The notes: generated from the letters alone by a model not told the origin. Counted from the first letter of the stretch, positions 25,882 through 40,031 are shown. The stretch is DNA of 64,000 nt from Chania fonticola_B (GCF_048537545.1 NZ_CP183218.1); one strand, 5' to 3'. Translations and numbers: made by a program.

Positions 25882-27003
25882 ATGGTGGCTGAACTGACCG
25901 CATTACGCGATCAAATTGACGAAGTGGATAAAGCGCTGCTGGCCCTGTTGGCGAAACGCCTGGAGCTGGTGGCGGAAGTAGGGGAAGTCAAAAGCCACTA
26001 CGGTTTACCGGTTTACGTACCTGAGCGGGAGGCGGCAATGTTGGCCTCTCGCCGCCAGGAAGCGGAAAGCCTCGGCGTTCCACCAGATTTGATCGAAGAC
26101 GTGCTTCGCCGTGTGATGCGTGAATCCTACACAAGCGAGAACGATAAAGGCTTCAAAACGCTGTGCCCACAGCTGCGCCCTATCGTCATTATTGGCGGTA
26201 ATGGCCAGATGGGCCGCCTGTTTAACCGGTTGCTTACGCTGTCGGGTTATCAGGTCAAAGTGTTGGATCAAGAGGATTGGCCGCAGGCGGATAGCCTGCT
26301 GGCAGATGCCGGTATGGTGATTGTCAGCGTGCCGATCCATATTACCGAGCAGGTGATCGCCCAACTGCCGCCGCTGCCGCAGGACTGTATTCTGGTCGAT
26401 CTGGCTTCGGTGAAGAACCGACCGTTACAGGCGATGCTGGCCGTACACGGTGGCCCGGTACTGGGGTTGCACCCAATGTTCGGCCCGGATGTTGGCAGCG
26501 TGGCCAAACAGGTGGTGGTGTACTGCGATGGTCGTCAGCCAGAAGCCTACCAGTGGTTGCTGGAGCAGTTGCAGGTTTGGGGCGCGCGTTTGCATCGTAT
26601 CAGCGCCGTCGAACACGATCAGAACATGGCCTTTATCCAGGCGCTGCGCCACTTTGCTACCTTTGCTTACGGCCTGCATCTGGCCGAAGAGAACGTACAG
26701 CTGGAGCAGTTGCTGGCGCTCTCTTCGCCGATCTATCGGTTGGAACTGGCAATGGTGGGGCGGCTATTTGCTCAGGATCCGCAGCTGTACGCCGATATCA
26801 TCATGTCTTCTGAAGACAATATTCATCTGATCAAACGCTACTATCAGCGCTTTGGTGAGGCGATCAAGCTACTGGAACAGGGCGACAAGCAGGCCTTTAT
26901 TCAAAGCTTCCAGAAGGTGGAGCACTGGTTTGGTGATTATGCCCAGCGCTTCCTGGTTGAGAGCCGTTCTTTGCTGCGCCAGGCGAACGATAGCCGTCAA
27001 TAG
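25882..27003 (+). CDS. tyrA: Bifunctional chorismate mutase / prephenate dehydrogenase
   Basis: 373 residues. N-terminal AroQ chorismate mutase domain (about 1-90; LRDQIDEVDKALLALLAKR) fused to a prephenate dehydrogenase with a Rossmann GGNGQMGRLF motif (near residue 105) and LGLHPMFGPDVGS. Makes 4-hydroxyphenylpyruvate for tyrosine; feedback-inhibited by tyrosine. Second gene of the aroF-tyrA operon and convergent with pheA. Confidence 0.97.
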   Translation: MVAELTALRDQIDEVDKALLALLAKRLELVAEVGEVKSHYGLPVYVPEREAAMLASRRQEAESLGVPPDLIEDVLRRVMRESYTSENDKGFKTLCPQLRPIVIIGGNGQMGRLFNRLLTLSGYQVKVLDQEDWPQADSLLADAGMVIVSVPIHITEQVIAQLPPLPQDCILVDLASVKNRPLQAMLAVHGGPVLGLHPMFGPDVGSVAKQVVVYCDGRQPEAYQWLLEQLQVWGARLHRISAVEHDQNMAFIQALRHFATFAYGLHLAEENVQLEQLLALSSPIYRLELAMVGRLFAQDPQLYADIIMSSEDNIHLIKRYYQRFGEAIKLLEQGDKQAFIQSFQKVEHWFGDYAQRFLVESRSLLRQANDSRQ

Positions 27004-27012
27004 AGGGGAAAA

Positions 27013-27037
27013 GGTTCGGCATAGCCGAACCCTTTTT
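27013..27037 (+). terminator. Terminator between tyrA and pheA (bidirectional)
   Basis: GGTTCGGC/GCCGAACC stem with T-rich sequence on the right and A-rich on the left, so it can serve the convergent tyrA and pheA transcripts. Confidence 0.85.
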
Positions 27038-27041
27038 CTAC

Positions 27042-28199
27042 TTAAGACGGATTGACCGGCACCACGTTTTCGCTTGGATAACAGCCCAGCACTTTCAGCG
27101 AGCGGGTGATCGGTGTCAGCCCTTTCAACGCCTTCTCCATCGCCACAGAACGCAGGTTAGCCTGCACATCAATGTAAAACATCTCTTCCCACGGGTTACC
27201 GTTGATCGGGCGTGATTCCAGCTTGGTCATGATGATGCCATTGTCACGTAGCACCAACAGAGCTTCCACCAGAGCACCGGATTGTTGACCGGTGGCCATG
27301 ATCAGCGTGGTTTTGGCTGGAACCTGCTCGGAAACCTCTATCGCCTTACGCGCCAGAATAATGAAGCGAGTGATGTTCTGCTGCTGGTTAGCCAGGTTAT
27401 GTTCCAGTACCTGCAGATTGTACAGCGCACCACCGGCCTCGCTGCCTAACGCCGCAGCTTTTGGCGAGTTCAGCTTGGCGACCTTCTCCATAGCGGCGGC
27501 GGTGCTTTCGCAATACTCGATCTTCCAGTGTGGATAGCGGTTCAAATACTGGCTGCACTGCTGGAAAGGTTGCGGGTGGCTATAGACGGTTTCGATCTGC
27601 TGCAGATCGGTGTCGCTGGCTACCAGTACGCAGTGATCGATCGGCAAGGTTAACTCACCCACGATCGACAGGCTGGTATGTTGCAGCAGGTCGTACACAT
27701 CGTTGATAGAGCCGGAACTGGTGTTCTCGATGGGCAAAATGGCGTAATCCGCCTGGCCGGTTTCCACCTGGGTAAAGATGTCCTGGAATTTCTGACAGCC
27801 GCATTCGATGAGCTGATCGAAATGGCGGGCGGCGTACTGGCGGGCGGCCAGATGTGAGTAAGAGCCTTTTGGCCCCAGGAAGGCAATGCGCGCGGAATGT
27901 TGGCTGGTCTGGTTAAGCTGGTGCTGCAACAGGGCATGCTGGGTCAGCACGGAGTCTTCGATAATCAGCTGGAACAGGCGAGTGACGTAAAAACCATCGA
28001 GGTCATAAGGTTTGGCCGCGCTGATCAAGGCGTCCAACAGATCGCGCTCACGCTCTTTATCGCGGATCGGGCGGTGCGAATGCAGTTTGGTTTTGCCCAC
28101 CTCCACCGCCAGTTCACGGCGCTCTGCCAGCAGGGCCAGCAATTTCATATCCAGTGCGCTGATGCGTTCGCGCAGCACGAGTAACGGGTTATCAGTCAT
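27042..28199 (-). CDS. pheA: Bifunctional chorismate mutase / prephenate dehydratase
   Basis: 385 residues. AroQ chorismate mutase (about 1-95), prephenate dehydratase with AFLGPKGSYSHLAARQYA and the catalytic Thr in IENTSSGSINDVYDLL, then an ACT regulatory domain with the ESRP phenylalanine-binding motif. Produces phenylpyruvate. ATG 28199 chosen by alignment; an in-frame extension to 28331 runs through the attenuator and is not used. Controlled by the pheL attenuator upstream. Confidence 0.97.
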   Translation of the reverse strand: MTDNPLLVLRERISALDMKLLALLAERRELAVEVGKTKLHSHRPIRDKERERDLLDALISAAKPYDLDGFYVTRLFQLIIEDSVLTQHALLQHQLNQTSQHSARIAFLGPKGSYSHLAARQYAARHFDQLIECGCQKFQDIFTQVETGQADYAILPIENTSSGSINDVYDLLQHTSLSIVGELTLPIDHCVLVASDTDLQQIETVYSHPQPFQQCSQYLNRYPHWKIEYCESTAAAMEKVAKLNSPKAAALGSEAGGALYNLQVLEHNLANQQQNITRFIILARKAIEVSEQVPAKTTLIMATGQQSGALVEALLVLRDNGIIMTKLESRPINGNPWEEMFYIDVQANLRSVAMEKALKGLTPITRSLKVLGCYPSENVVPVNPS

Positions 28200-28284
28200 A
28201 ATCAGCTTTGCCTTGTATTCTTCTAATCCCGTCGTCTTGCAAGCCGCAGCTTGAAGCCCAGCGGGGCGGGTTGTCATATAGCCA

Positions 28285-28313
28285 TAAAAAAAGCCCCCTG
28301 CTTGAGGAGGCTT
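28285..28313 (-). terminator. pheA attenuator terminator
   Basis: Minus-strand hairpin (arms AAGCCTCCT/AGGGGGCTT with one mismatch) followed by a T-run, between pheL and pheA. The attenuator stem forms when pheL is translated without stalling at Phe codons. Confidence 0.85.
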
Positions 28314-28360
28314 GGTTGTTCGTCTTCGCATTCTTTCTCACACGACGAAACGCCTCCCAA

Positions 28361-28408
28361 TCAGGGGAAGGTAAAAAAGAATGCGAAGAAAAACGGTTTA
28401 CGGCTCAT
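28361..28408 (-). CDS. pheL: pheA leader peptide PheL
   Basis: 15-residue peptide MSRKPFFFAFFFTFP with seven phenylalanine codons, ending in TGA. E. coli PheL has the same length and Phe pattern. Translation stalls when Phe-tRNA is scarce, preventing the downstream attenuator from forming. Confidence 0.95.
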   Translation of the reverse strand: MSRKPFFFAFFFTFP

Positions 28409-28440
28409 GGCGTTCCAAAATGTGTGTAAATCAGGGTTTA

Positions 28441-28469
28441 AAGTAACCGCTGGCTTTTCATTGTGTCAA
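28441..28469 (-). promoter_or_regulatory. pheL-pheA promoter
   Basis: Minus-strand TTGACA (28464-28469), 17-base spacer, TTACTT (28441-28446), about 33 bases ahead of the pheL ATG. Confidence 0.75.
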
Positions 28470-28484
28470 TAGAAACCGGCAGAC

Positions 28485-28509
28485 AAAAAACGCGCCCTAG
28501 GGCGCGTTT
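28485..28509 (-). terminator. Terminator of raiA
   Basis: Minus-strand AAACGCGCC/GGCGCGTTT stem followed by T residues, 24 bases past the raiA stop codon. Confidence 0.85.
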
Positions 28510-28533
28510 GATGTGAAACAATCACTTGCAGAG

Positions 28534-28878
28534 TTATTCCTCTTCTTCCTGCGTGATTACTGGAGCCAGGTCTTTCACGCTGGCATAAGCGCGGCGTGCC
28601 TCGCTTTTGTGTTGTACCTTGTTCAACTGACGCTCAAGTTTGGCAATCAGGTCATTAACGGCGGTATACATGTCTTCATGTTTGGCGCTGGCAACCAGCG
28701 GACCGTTAGGCGTGGTAATGGTGGCGTCGACGGCAAACCCTTTAGGTTCTTTAGATAAGACGATGTGTGGGTTGATCAGCTGCGCCTGCCACTTTTCCAG
28801 TTTACTGAGACGGTCTTCGACATGATTACGGATTGCGGGGGTGATATCCATTTGTTTGCTGGTAATGTTGAGTGTCAT
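28534..28878 (-). CDS. raiA: Ribosome-associated inhibitor RaiA (YfiA)
   Basis: 114 residues, nearly identical in its first 95 residues to E. coli RaiA (MTLNITSKQMDITPAIRNHV; KLEKWQAQLINPHIVLSKEP). Binds the 30S decoding site during cold shock or stationary phase and blocks initiation, countering 100S dimer formation. Acidic C-terminus EEEE as in the family. Confidence 0.96.
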   Translation of the reverse strand: MTLNITSKQMDITPAIRNHVEDRLSKLEKWQAQLINPHIVLSKEPKGFAVDATITTPNGPLVASAKHEDMYTAVNDLIAKLERQLNKVQHKSEARRAYASVKDLAPVITQEEEE

Positions 28879-29190
28879 ATAACTTACCTCTCTGTCTTTC
28901 CGTCTTGGATAGATTCAGCATACCGCTCTTTTTGCCGAAATGCGTGATGGAAAACACAAATTTTTGTCACTTTTTGCAAAGTTAGTTCAATCTGTGATTT
29001 AGCGTCTGAAACTGCCATCTAACGCTTGAGTCTTGGCAGCAGAACGCGCATTATCGATAGGTTAACCGGTGGTGCAGCCTTGCTAACACCGTGTTTTTGC
29101 TTGTGTATTTATCCTGAAAACGGCTGAATTTACAGCAAATGAAAACGGCAGCCGAAGCTGCCGTTTTGTTTTTGTGCTCATCTCAAAGAC
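28879..29190. other. raiA-bamD spacer
   Basis: No gene. It contains the raiA promoter region on the minus strand and, at 29142-29167, a strong bidirectional-looking hairpin AAAACGGCAGC/GCTGCCGTTTT that terminates the leftward bamD transcript. Confidence 0.7.
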
Positions 29191-29922
29191 TCAAGACGCG
29201 TTGGCGGCGATGATTTTCGCTACCTTGTCGGCCTGAGCATTCAATTGCAACTGGCGATAGGCGTTTTCCATCAGCGGCAGCGCATCGCGGGTCGCTTTGG
29301 TATCCGGGAATTCACGCATCATCTGCTCAACGCGATTAACTACCGCGACGTAAGCGCCACGTTTAGTGTAGTATTCCGCCACTGAGAGCTCGTACTTGGA
29401 TAGACGGTCCTTCAGGAATACCAGACGCTTGTAGGCATCGGTCGCGTATTGGCTGTTCGGATACTGCTGGATCAGCTGGCTGAAGTCGCGGAATGCGGCG
29501 CGGGCATGCTGTGGATCGCGGTCAGAACGGTCAACCCCGAAGAAGCCTTGCAGAGCACTGTCATCCAACGCCATATCTGTCAGACCGCGCATGTACATGA
29601 CGTAGTCGATGTTCGGATGCGTTGGGTTCAGACGCATAAAGCGATCGATAGAGGCCTGTGCCAAAGGTAAATCGGCAGATTTATAGTAGGCATAAATCAG
29701 ATCCAATTGGACCTGCTGAGAGTACGGCCCGAATGGATAGCGGTTATCTAACGCTTCGAGTTGCGTAATCGCGCCCTTAAAGTTACCGTCCTGCAGTTTT
29801 TGCTGGGCAGTAGCATAGATTTCCGAAGGCGGGCTGTCGGGAACCGTATCCTTGGATGTGGAGCAACCTGCCAGCGCCAGGCTCAACGTGGCTGCCGCCA
29901 CCAGATATTTCATACGCGTCAT
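29191..29922 (-). CDS. bamD: Outer-membrane assembly lipoprotein BamD
   Basis: 243 residues. Lipoprotein signal peptide with lipobox LALAGC (lipidated Cys20), then TPR-like repeats (ALDNRYPFGPYSQQVQLDLI; PTHPNIDYVMYMRGL; YPNSQYATDA). Essential partner of BamA in inserting beta-barrel proteins into the outer membrane. Divergent from rluD. Confidence 0.97.
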   Translation of the reverse strand: MTRMKYLVAAATLSLALAGCSTSKDTVPDSPPSEIYATAQQKLQDGNFKGAITQLEALDNRYPFGPYSQQVQLDLIYAYYKSADLPLAQASIDRFMRLNPTHPNIDYVMYMRGLTDMALDDSALQGFFGVDRSDRDPQHARAAFRDFSQLIQQYPNSQYATDAYKRLVFLKDRLSKYELSVAEYYTKRGAYVAVVNRVEQMMREFPDTKATRDALPLMENAYRQLQLNAQADKVAKIIAANAS

Positions 29923-30054
29923 GACGTTTAGATTATCCTCAGGGTGTTATTTTGGGAGACTGTCCGTTAAGCTCCCGACAAAAGACCAGTTACAATAGCA
30001 CATTATATTAAACGGCATCGCCGTGAAAACCCAACGTTAACGAAGAAGCTGCAT

Positions 30055-31032
30055 ATGGCACAACAAGTACAACTCACCGCAACGGTGGCCGAAACTCAAC
30101 TCGGACAACGTTTAGATCAGGCTTTGGCCGAATTGTTCCCTGATTATTCAAGATCTCGCATAAAAGAATGGATCCTGGAAGACAGGGTACAGGTCAATGG
30201 CAACACGATAAACAAGCCGAAAGAGAAGGTACTGGGGGGAGAGACGGTCGCCATTGATGCACAGATTGAAGAAGATGCCCGTTGGGAACCGCAAGACATC
30301 CCGCTGGATATCGTCTATGAAGACGCCGATATTCTGGTGATCAACAAGCCTCGCGGCCTGGTGGTGCACCCAGGTGCGGGTAATCCGGATGGGACGGTGC
30401 TTAATGCATTGTTACATTATTTCCCGGAGATTGCCGACGTACCGCGTGCCGGTATCGTTCACCGTTTGGATAAAGATACCACCGGCCTGATGGTGGTTGC
30501 CAAAACCGTTCCGGCGCAAACCCGCCTGGTTGAGGCATTGCAGGAGCGTGAGATCACCCGTGAGTACGAAGCGGTAGCGATCGGCACCATGACCGCGGGT
30601 GGCACGGTGGAGCAACCTATTGCCCGCCACTCCACCAAACGTACTCACATGGCCGTGCACCCAATGGGCAAACCTGCGGTGACTCATTACCGCATTATGG
30701 AACATTTCCGCGCCCATACCCGTTTGCGCTTGCGCCTGGAAACCGGCCGTACGCACCAGATCCGTGTGCATATGGCGTATATCGACCATCCGCTGGTGGG
30801 CGATCAACTCTACGGTGGCCGTCCACGTCCGCCAAAAGGGGCGTCAGAGGCCTTTATCAACACGTTGCGCGGCTTTGACCGTCAGGCACTGCACGCAACC
30901 ATGTTGCGCCTGTATCATCCGATCAGCGGTATCCAGATGGAATGGCATGCGCCAATCCCACAGGATATGGTCGATCTGATCAACGCGCTGAAGCTCGATA
31001 CCGAAGAATTCAAAGATCAGATGAATTGGTAA
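30055..31032 (+). CDS. rluD: 23S rRNA pseudouridine(1911/1915/1917) synthase RluD
   Basis: 325 residues. S4 domain (about 18-75; RLDQALAELFPDYSRSRIKE), then the RluA-family catalytic domain with the HRLDKDTTG motif holding the catalytic Asp, and GRTHQIRVH. Modifies helix 69 of 23S rRNA and is important for ribosome assembly. Overlaps the next gene by one base (TAATG). Confidence 0.97.
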   Translation: MAQQVQLTATVAETQLGQRLDQALAELFPDYSRSRIKEWILEDRVQVNGNTINKPKEKVLGGETVAIDAQIEEDARWEPQDIPLDIVYEDADILVINKPRGLVVHPGAGNPDGTVLNALLHYFPEIADVPRAGIVHRLDKDTTGLMVVAKTVPAQTRLVEALQEREITREYEAVAIGTMTAGGTVEQPIARHSTKRTHMAVHPMGKPAVTHYRIMEHFRAHTRLRLRLETGRTHQIRVHMAYIDHPLVGDQLYGGRPRPPKGASEAFINTLRGFDRQALHATMLRLYHPISGIQMEWHAPIPQDMVDLINALKLDTEEFKDQMNW

Positions 31033-31763
31033 TGAGTTCGCTGATTGTACCCGATTGGCCGCTGCCTGCAGGGGTAACAGCCTGCAGCTCCACTCGTCAT
31101 GGCGGTGTCAGCCTTCCTCCCTACGACTCGCTGAATCTGGGTGAGCACGTTGGTGATGATGCACAGGCCGTGGCGCGTAACCGCCAATGTTTGGTCACGG
31201 CCGCTGGCTTGCCGCAGATGCCGCTATGGCTGGAGCAGGTACATGGTACTCGTGTACTGACGCTGGATGGCCAAACGCCTGAAGATTTGCGCGCCGATGC
31301 GGTTTACAGCAATGTGGCCGGGTTGGTCTGCGCAGTGATGACGGCGGATTGCCTACCGGTACTGTTTGCTTCACAAGCGGGGGATGAAGTTGCCGCCGCG
31401 CATGCCGGTTGGCGTGGCTTATGTCATGGCGTGCTGGAAAATATCGTGGCGCGCTTTGCTGCCGCACCAGAAAACATCACTGCCTGGCTCGGCCCGGCAA
31501 TCGGCCCAAGCCGGTTCGAAGTTGGGGCTGAAGTGCGTGCGGCATTTATGGATATTGATAGCGCCATCGCCGCCGCTTTTACTCCCCACGGTGAAAAATT
31601 CCTCGCAGACCTCTATCTTTTGGCTCGTCAGCGCCTGCAAGGTGCTGGTATTTTCGCCATTTATGGCGGTAATCGTTGCACAATGAACGAAATGAGTCAT
31701 TTTTTCTCCTATCGGCGCGACGGAACAACCGGACGTATGGCAAGTTTGATCTGGGTGAGATAA
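31032..31763 (+). CDS. pgeF: Purine nucleoside phosphorylase / laccase-domain protein YfiH (PgeF)
   Basis: 243 residues. DUF152/COG1496 fold with conserved metal/active-site motifs: STRHGGVS, EQVHG, MTADCLPVLF, AHAGWRGL and WLGPAIGP. YfiH/PgeF has been linked to peptidoglycan editing and to purine nucleoside phosphorylase activity in the family. ATG 31032 shares its A with the rluD TAA, so translation is coupled. Confidence 0.93.
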   Translation: MSSLIVPDWPLPAGVTACSSTRHGGVSLPPYDSLNLGEHVGDDAQAVARNRQCLVTAAGLPQMPLWLEQVHGTRVLTLDGQTPEDLRADAVYSNVAGLVCAVMTADCLPVLFASQAGDEVAAAHAGWRGLCHGVLENIVARFAAAPENITAWLGPAIGPSRFEVGAEVRAAFMDIDSAIAAAFTPHGEKFLADLYLLARQRLQGAGIFAIYGGNRCTMNEMSHFFSYRRDGTTGRMASLIWVR

Positions 31764-31827
31764 CCTACTGCCCTAGGACGATCCACTGATGCATGACGTT
31801 GTACTCATAATATAGTGTCGAGATAAC

Positions 31828-31856
31828 CTTGAAAATTTGAGGGATGACCTCATTTA
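31828..31856 (+). promoter_or_regulatory. Sigma-32 heat-shock promoter of clpB
   Basis: CTTGAAA (31828-31834), a 13-base spacer and CCTCATTTA (31848-31856) closely match the RpoH consensus, 37 bases before the clpB ATG. Confidence 0.85.
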
Positions 31857-31893
31857 ATCTCCAGTAGCAATTTTGACCTACATTGGAGGTGTT

Positions 31894-34467
31894 ATGCGTC
31901 TGGATCGTCTTACTAACAAATTCCAGCTTGCCCTCGCCGATGCCCAGTCTTTGGCCCTTGGGCGCGACAATCAATTTATTGAACCGTTACATCTGATGAG
32001 CGCCCTGCTCAATCAGGATGGGGGGACGGTTCGTCCATTACTGACTTCTGCCGGGATTGATGCTGCGCGAGTGCGTACCGACATCGATCAGGCATTGTCT
32101 CGTCTGCCACAGGTTGAAGGTACCGGTGGGGATGTTCAACCCTCACACGAACTGGTACGCGTCCTCAACCTTTGCGACAAGCTGGCGCAAAAGCGGGCAG
32201 ACAAGTTTATTTCATCCGAGCTGTTTGTGCTGGCGGTGCTTGAAGATCGCGGTAACTTGACCGATCTGCTGAAAGCAGCCGGTGCTAGAGCGGACAAAAT
32301 AGCCAAAGCCATTGAACAAATGCGGGGGGGAGACAGCGTGGATGACCAAGGTGCTGAAGATCAGCGTCAGGCTCTAAAAAAATACACTATCGATCTCACT
32401 GAGCGTGCGGAACAGGGCAAGCTTGACCCGGTGATTGGCCGTGATGAAGAGATCCGCCGCACCATTCAGGTGCTGCAACGCCGTACCAAAAACAACCCGG
32501 TACTGATTGGTGAGCCTGGTGTCGGTAAAACCGCCATCGTTGAAGGCTTGGCACAGCGCATTATCAACGGTGAAGTTCCCGAAGGGCTGAAGCATAAACG
32601 CGTGCTTTCCCTGGATATGGGCGCGTTGATTGCCGGTGCGAAATACCGTGGCGAATTTGAAGAACGCCTGAAGGCGGTGCTGAGCGATCTTTCCAAACAG
32701 GAAGGCAGCGTCATCCTGTTCATTGATGAGCTGCATACCATGGTGGGTGCCGGTAAAGCCGATGGCGCGATGGATGCTGGCAACATGCTCAAACCCGCGC
32801 TTGCCCGTGGGGAACTGCACTGCGTAGGGGCGACCACGCTAAACGAGTATCGCCAATATATAGAGAAGGATGCTGCGCTGGAGCGCCGCTTCCAGAAAGT
32901 CTATGTCGCGGAACCGAGCGTGGAAGACACCATCGCCATCCTGCGTGGCCTGAAAGAACGCTATGAGCTGCATCACCACGTGCAGATAACGGACCCGGCG
33001 ATCGTAGCAGCGGCGACATTGTCGCACCGCTATGTTTCCGACCGTCAGTTGCCGGATAAGGCCATCGACCTGATCGATGAGGCCGCCTCCAGCATTCGCA
33101 TGCAGATGGACTCCAAACCGGAATCGCTCGATCGCCTGGAGCGCCGCATCATCCAGTTAAAACTGGAAGAGCAGGCACTGAACAAGGAATCGGATGACGC
33201 CAGCAAGAAACGCCTGGAAATGCTGAGTAGCGAGCTGGAGCAGAAAGAGCGCGAATACTCAGAACTGGAAGAAGAGTGGAAAGCGGAGAAGGCTTCGCTG
33301 TCTGGTACCCAAAATATCAAGGCGGAACTGGAGCAGGCCAAGATCACGCTGGAGCAGGCGCGCCGCGTAGGTGACCTTGGTCGCATGTCTGAACTGCAGT
33401 ATGGCAAAATCCCTGAGCTGGAAAAACAGCTTGAGGCGGCCACGCAGGCAGAAGGCAAAACCATGAAGCTGCTGCGTAACCGCGTTACCGACGCCGAAAT
33501 CGCCGAAGTGTTGGCGAAAGCGACCGGTATCCCGGTGGCCAGAATGCTGGAAGGTGAGCGCGACAAACTGCTGCGTCTGGAGCAGGAACTGCACTCACGG
33601 GTGATTGGCCAGGATGAAGCGGTGAACGCGGTGTCCAATGCCATTCGCCGTAGCCGTGCCGGTCTTTCCGATCCAAATCGGCCGATCGGTTCATTCCTGT
33701 TCCTTGGGCCTACCGGGGTGGGTAAAACCGAACTGTGTAAGGCGCTGGCTGGGTTCCTGTTCGACAGTGATGACGCGATGGTGCGTATCGACATGTCCGA
33801 GTTTATGGAGAAACACTCCGTATCGCGGCTGGTGGGTGCGCCTCCAGGCTATGTCGGTTATGAAGAGGGCGGTTATCTGACAGAAGCGGTGCGCCGTCGT
33901 CCATATTCAGTGATCCTGTTGGACGAAGTGGAAAAAGCGCACCCAGACGTGTTCAACATCCTGTTACAGGTGTTGGATGACGGACGTCTGACAGACGGAC
34001 AAGGTCGTACCGTTGATTTCCGTAATACAGTGGTGATCATGACCTCTAACCTGGGTTCCGATCTGATCCAGGAGCATTTCGGTCAGATGAGCTATCCACA
34101 GATGAAGGAATCGGTCATGGAGATGGTGAGCCAACATTTCCGTCCGGAATTCATCAACCGTATCGACGAAGTGGTGGTGTTCCATCCGCTCGGTCAGAAA
34201 CATATCGCGCAGATTGCCAAGATCCAGTTGGCTCGTCTGTACCAGCGTCTGGAAGAGCGTGGCTACGAAGTCAGTATCACGGAGCCAGCCTTGGAGCTGT
34301 TGGGCAAAACGGGTTACGACCCAGTGTATGGTGCGCGGCCGTTGAAACGTGCTATCCAGCAGGAAATCGAAAACCCGCTGGCACAGCAAATCTTGTCTGG
34401 CAAGTTGATCCCAGGCAAACCGGTGACGCTGGACGTGGAAAACGACCATATCGTTGCCAAGCAATAA
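31894..34467 (+). CDS. clpB: ATP-dependent disaggregase ClpB
   Basis: 857 residues, same as E. coli. Clp N domain (1-145), AAA-1 with Walker A GEPGVGKTA, coiled-coil M domain (about 410-525), AAA-2 with GPTGVGKTE and the ClpB C-terminal domain. A hexamer that resolubilises aggregates with DnaK. ATG 31894 follows GGAGGTGTT. An internal start for the shorter ClpB-95 isoform is known in E. coli, not examined here. Heat-shock promoter upstream. Confidence 0.98.
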   Translation: MRLDRLTNKFQLALADAQSLALGRDNQFIEPLHLMSALLNQDGGTVRPLLTSAGIDAARVRTDIDQALSRLPQVEGTGGDVQPSHELVRVLNLCDKLAQKRADKFISSELFVLAVLEDRGNLTDLLKAAGARADKIAKAIEQMRGGDSVDDQGAEDQRQALKKYTIDLTERAEQGKLDPVIGRDEEIRRTIQVLQRRTKNNPVLIGEPGVGKTAIVEGLAQRIINGEVPEGLKHKRVLSLDMGALIAGAKYRGEFEERLKAVLSDLSKQEGSVILFIDELHTMVGAGKADGAMDAGNMLKPALARGELHCVGATTLNEYRQYIEKDAALERRFQKVYVAEPSVEDTIAILRGLKERYELHHHVQITDPAIVAAATLSHRYVSDRQLPDKAIDLIDEAASSIRMQMDSKPESLDRLERRIIQLKLEEQALNKESDDASKKRLEMLSSELEQKEREYSELEEEWKAEKASLSGTQNIKAELEQAKITLEQARRVGDLGRMSELQYGKIPELEKQLEAATQAEGKTMKLLRNRVTDAEIAEVLAKATGIPVARMLEGERDKLLRLEQELHSRVIGQDEAVNAVSNAIRRSRAGLSDPNRPIGSFLFLGPTGVGKTELCKALAGFLFDSDDAMVRIDMSEFMEKHSVSRLVGAPPGYVGYEEGGYLTEAVRRRPYSVILLDEVEKAHPDVFNILLQVLDDGRLTDGQGRTVDFRNTVVIMTSNLGSDLIQEHFGQMSYPQMKESVMEMVSQHFRPEFINRIDEVVVFHPLGQKHIAQIAKIQLARLYQRLEERGYEVSITEPALELLGKTGYDPVYGARPLKRAIQQEIENPLAQQILSGKLIPGKPVTLDVENDHIVAKQ

Positions 34468-34491
34468 AAGTAGTTGCTGGTAGCTATATAG

Positions 34492-34519
34492 AAGGGGGCG
34501 GTTTTTACCGCCCCCTTTT
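34492..34519 (+). terminator. Terminator of clpB
   Basis: AAGGGGGCGGT/ACCGCCCCCTT stem with TTTT loop and TTTT tail. Confidence 0.9.
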
Positions 34520-34653
34520 GTTTGGGTTTAGCCTGGTTGACGGGTTTTCGGTGTTCAACAACATGAAATCAGCGTCTTTTAGACTAATAATTATCCTAAA
34601 ACGTCCGTTTTGGCTGATATTTGAGCGCTTGAAAAGTTTTTTGAATTTAGGGG

Positions 34654-34681
34654 TTGCGCCCTTCTGAGAACTCCCTATAAT
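34654..34681 (+). promoter_or_regulatory. rRNA operon promoter P1
   Basis: TTGCGC, 16-base spacer, TATAAT, then a G+C-rich discriminator GCGCCTCC. The upstream 90 bases are AT-rich with A/T tracts, consistent with an UP element and Fis sites. Confidence 0.85.
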
Positions 34682-34773
34682 GCGCCTCCACTGACCGGGA
34701 ACAACGACTCCTCTAACGAGAACCAGTCGCCCAGCCAGGAAGTGTCAAGCCGGTGAAAACACCGAAATAAAGG

Positions 34774-34801
34774 TTGACTCTTCAGAGGAATCGCGTAGTA
34801 T
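34774..34801 (+). promoter_or_regulatory. rRNA operon promoter P2
   Basis: TTGACT, 16-base spacer, TAGTAT, followed by ACGCCTCC. About 120 bases after P1, the usual tandem layout. Confidence 0.8.
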
Positions 34802-34840
34802 ACGCCTCCTCGAGTTAGCAAGCGAAAGCGCGTAACTCAC

Positions 34841-34852
34841 TGCTCTTTAACA
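34841..34852 (+). promoter_or_regulatory. boxA antitermination site (16S leader)
   Basis: TGCTCTTTAACA, identical to the enteric rrn boxA recognised by NusB/S10. Confidence 0.9.
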
Positions 34853-35019
34853 ATTTATCAGACAATCTGTGTGGGCACTCACAAGACGATATCCAGCTAC
34901 TTCGGTAGCAAAAAAATATCAAGTCTTGAAGAGTGACCAAGCAGTCATTCATGCGAATGAATGATTACGAAAGTTAATTTTCGAGCATCGCTGCACGAGT
35001 TGCAGCAAATCAAGCTTTT

Positions 35020-36559
<1,540 letters not shown>

Positions 36560-36704
36560 CCTAAAGATATGCAGTTGCGTGCAGTGTCCACACAGATTGT
36601 CTGATGAAAAGTAATGAGCAAAGCGCTACCTGTTGATGTAATGAGTCTTCTGGACTCATGCTGATACGAGAAACGGTTAAACCCTGGGTTTAATCGGATT
36701 TTGT

Positions 36705-36780
36705 GTCCCCATCGTCTAGAGGCCTAGGACACTGCCCTTTCACGGCTGTAACAGGGGTTCGAATCCCCTTGGGGACGCCA
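36705..36780 (+). tRNA. tRNA-Glu (TTC) in the 16S-23S spacer
   Basis: 76 nt, acceptor arms GTCCCCA/TGGGGAC, anticodon TTC at 36739-36741, encoded CCA. A single tRNA-Glu spacer is the rrnB/C/E/G type of E. coli. Confidence 0.98.
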
Positions 36781-36865
36781 TCCGATAATGAGTGAAAGAC
36801 ATTATCACCGGTCATTCGTGACTGATTATCTTAAAGATGACTCTTGCGAGTCGTGTTTAAGATAT

Positions 36866-36877
36866 TGCTCTTTAACA
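36866..36877 (+). promoter_or_regulatory. boxA antitermination site (16S-23S spacer)
   Basis: Second TGCTCTTTAACA, upstream of 23S, as in E. coli rrn operons. Confidence 0.85.
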
Positions 36878-37023
36878 ATCTGGAACAAGCTGAAAATTGA
36901 AACATGACAGCTGAAACTTATCCCTCCGTAGATGTATTGGGGTAAGGATTAACCTGTCATAGAGTCTCTCAAATAAACAGCACGACAGTGTTCTCTGTTT
37001 ACAGAAACACCTTCGGGTTGTGA

Positions 37024-39931
<2,908 letters not shown>

Positions 39932-40031
39932 ACAACACCAAAGGTGTTTTAGAGTAGACGACAATTTTCAGCGACGTTCCGAGATTGGTTCTGGTGGTTA
40001 CGAAAGTAACGGCCAAGAATGAAACAGAATT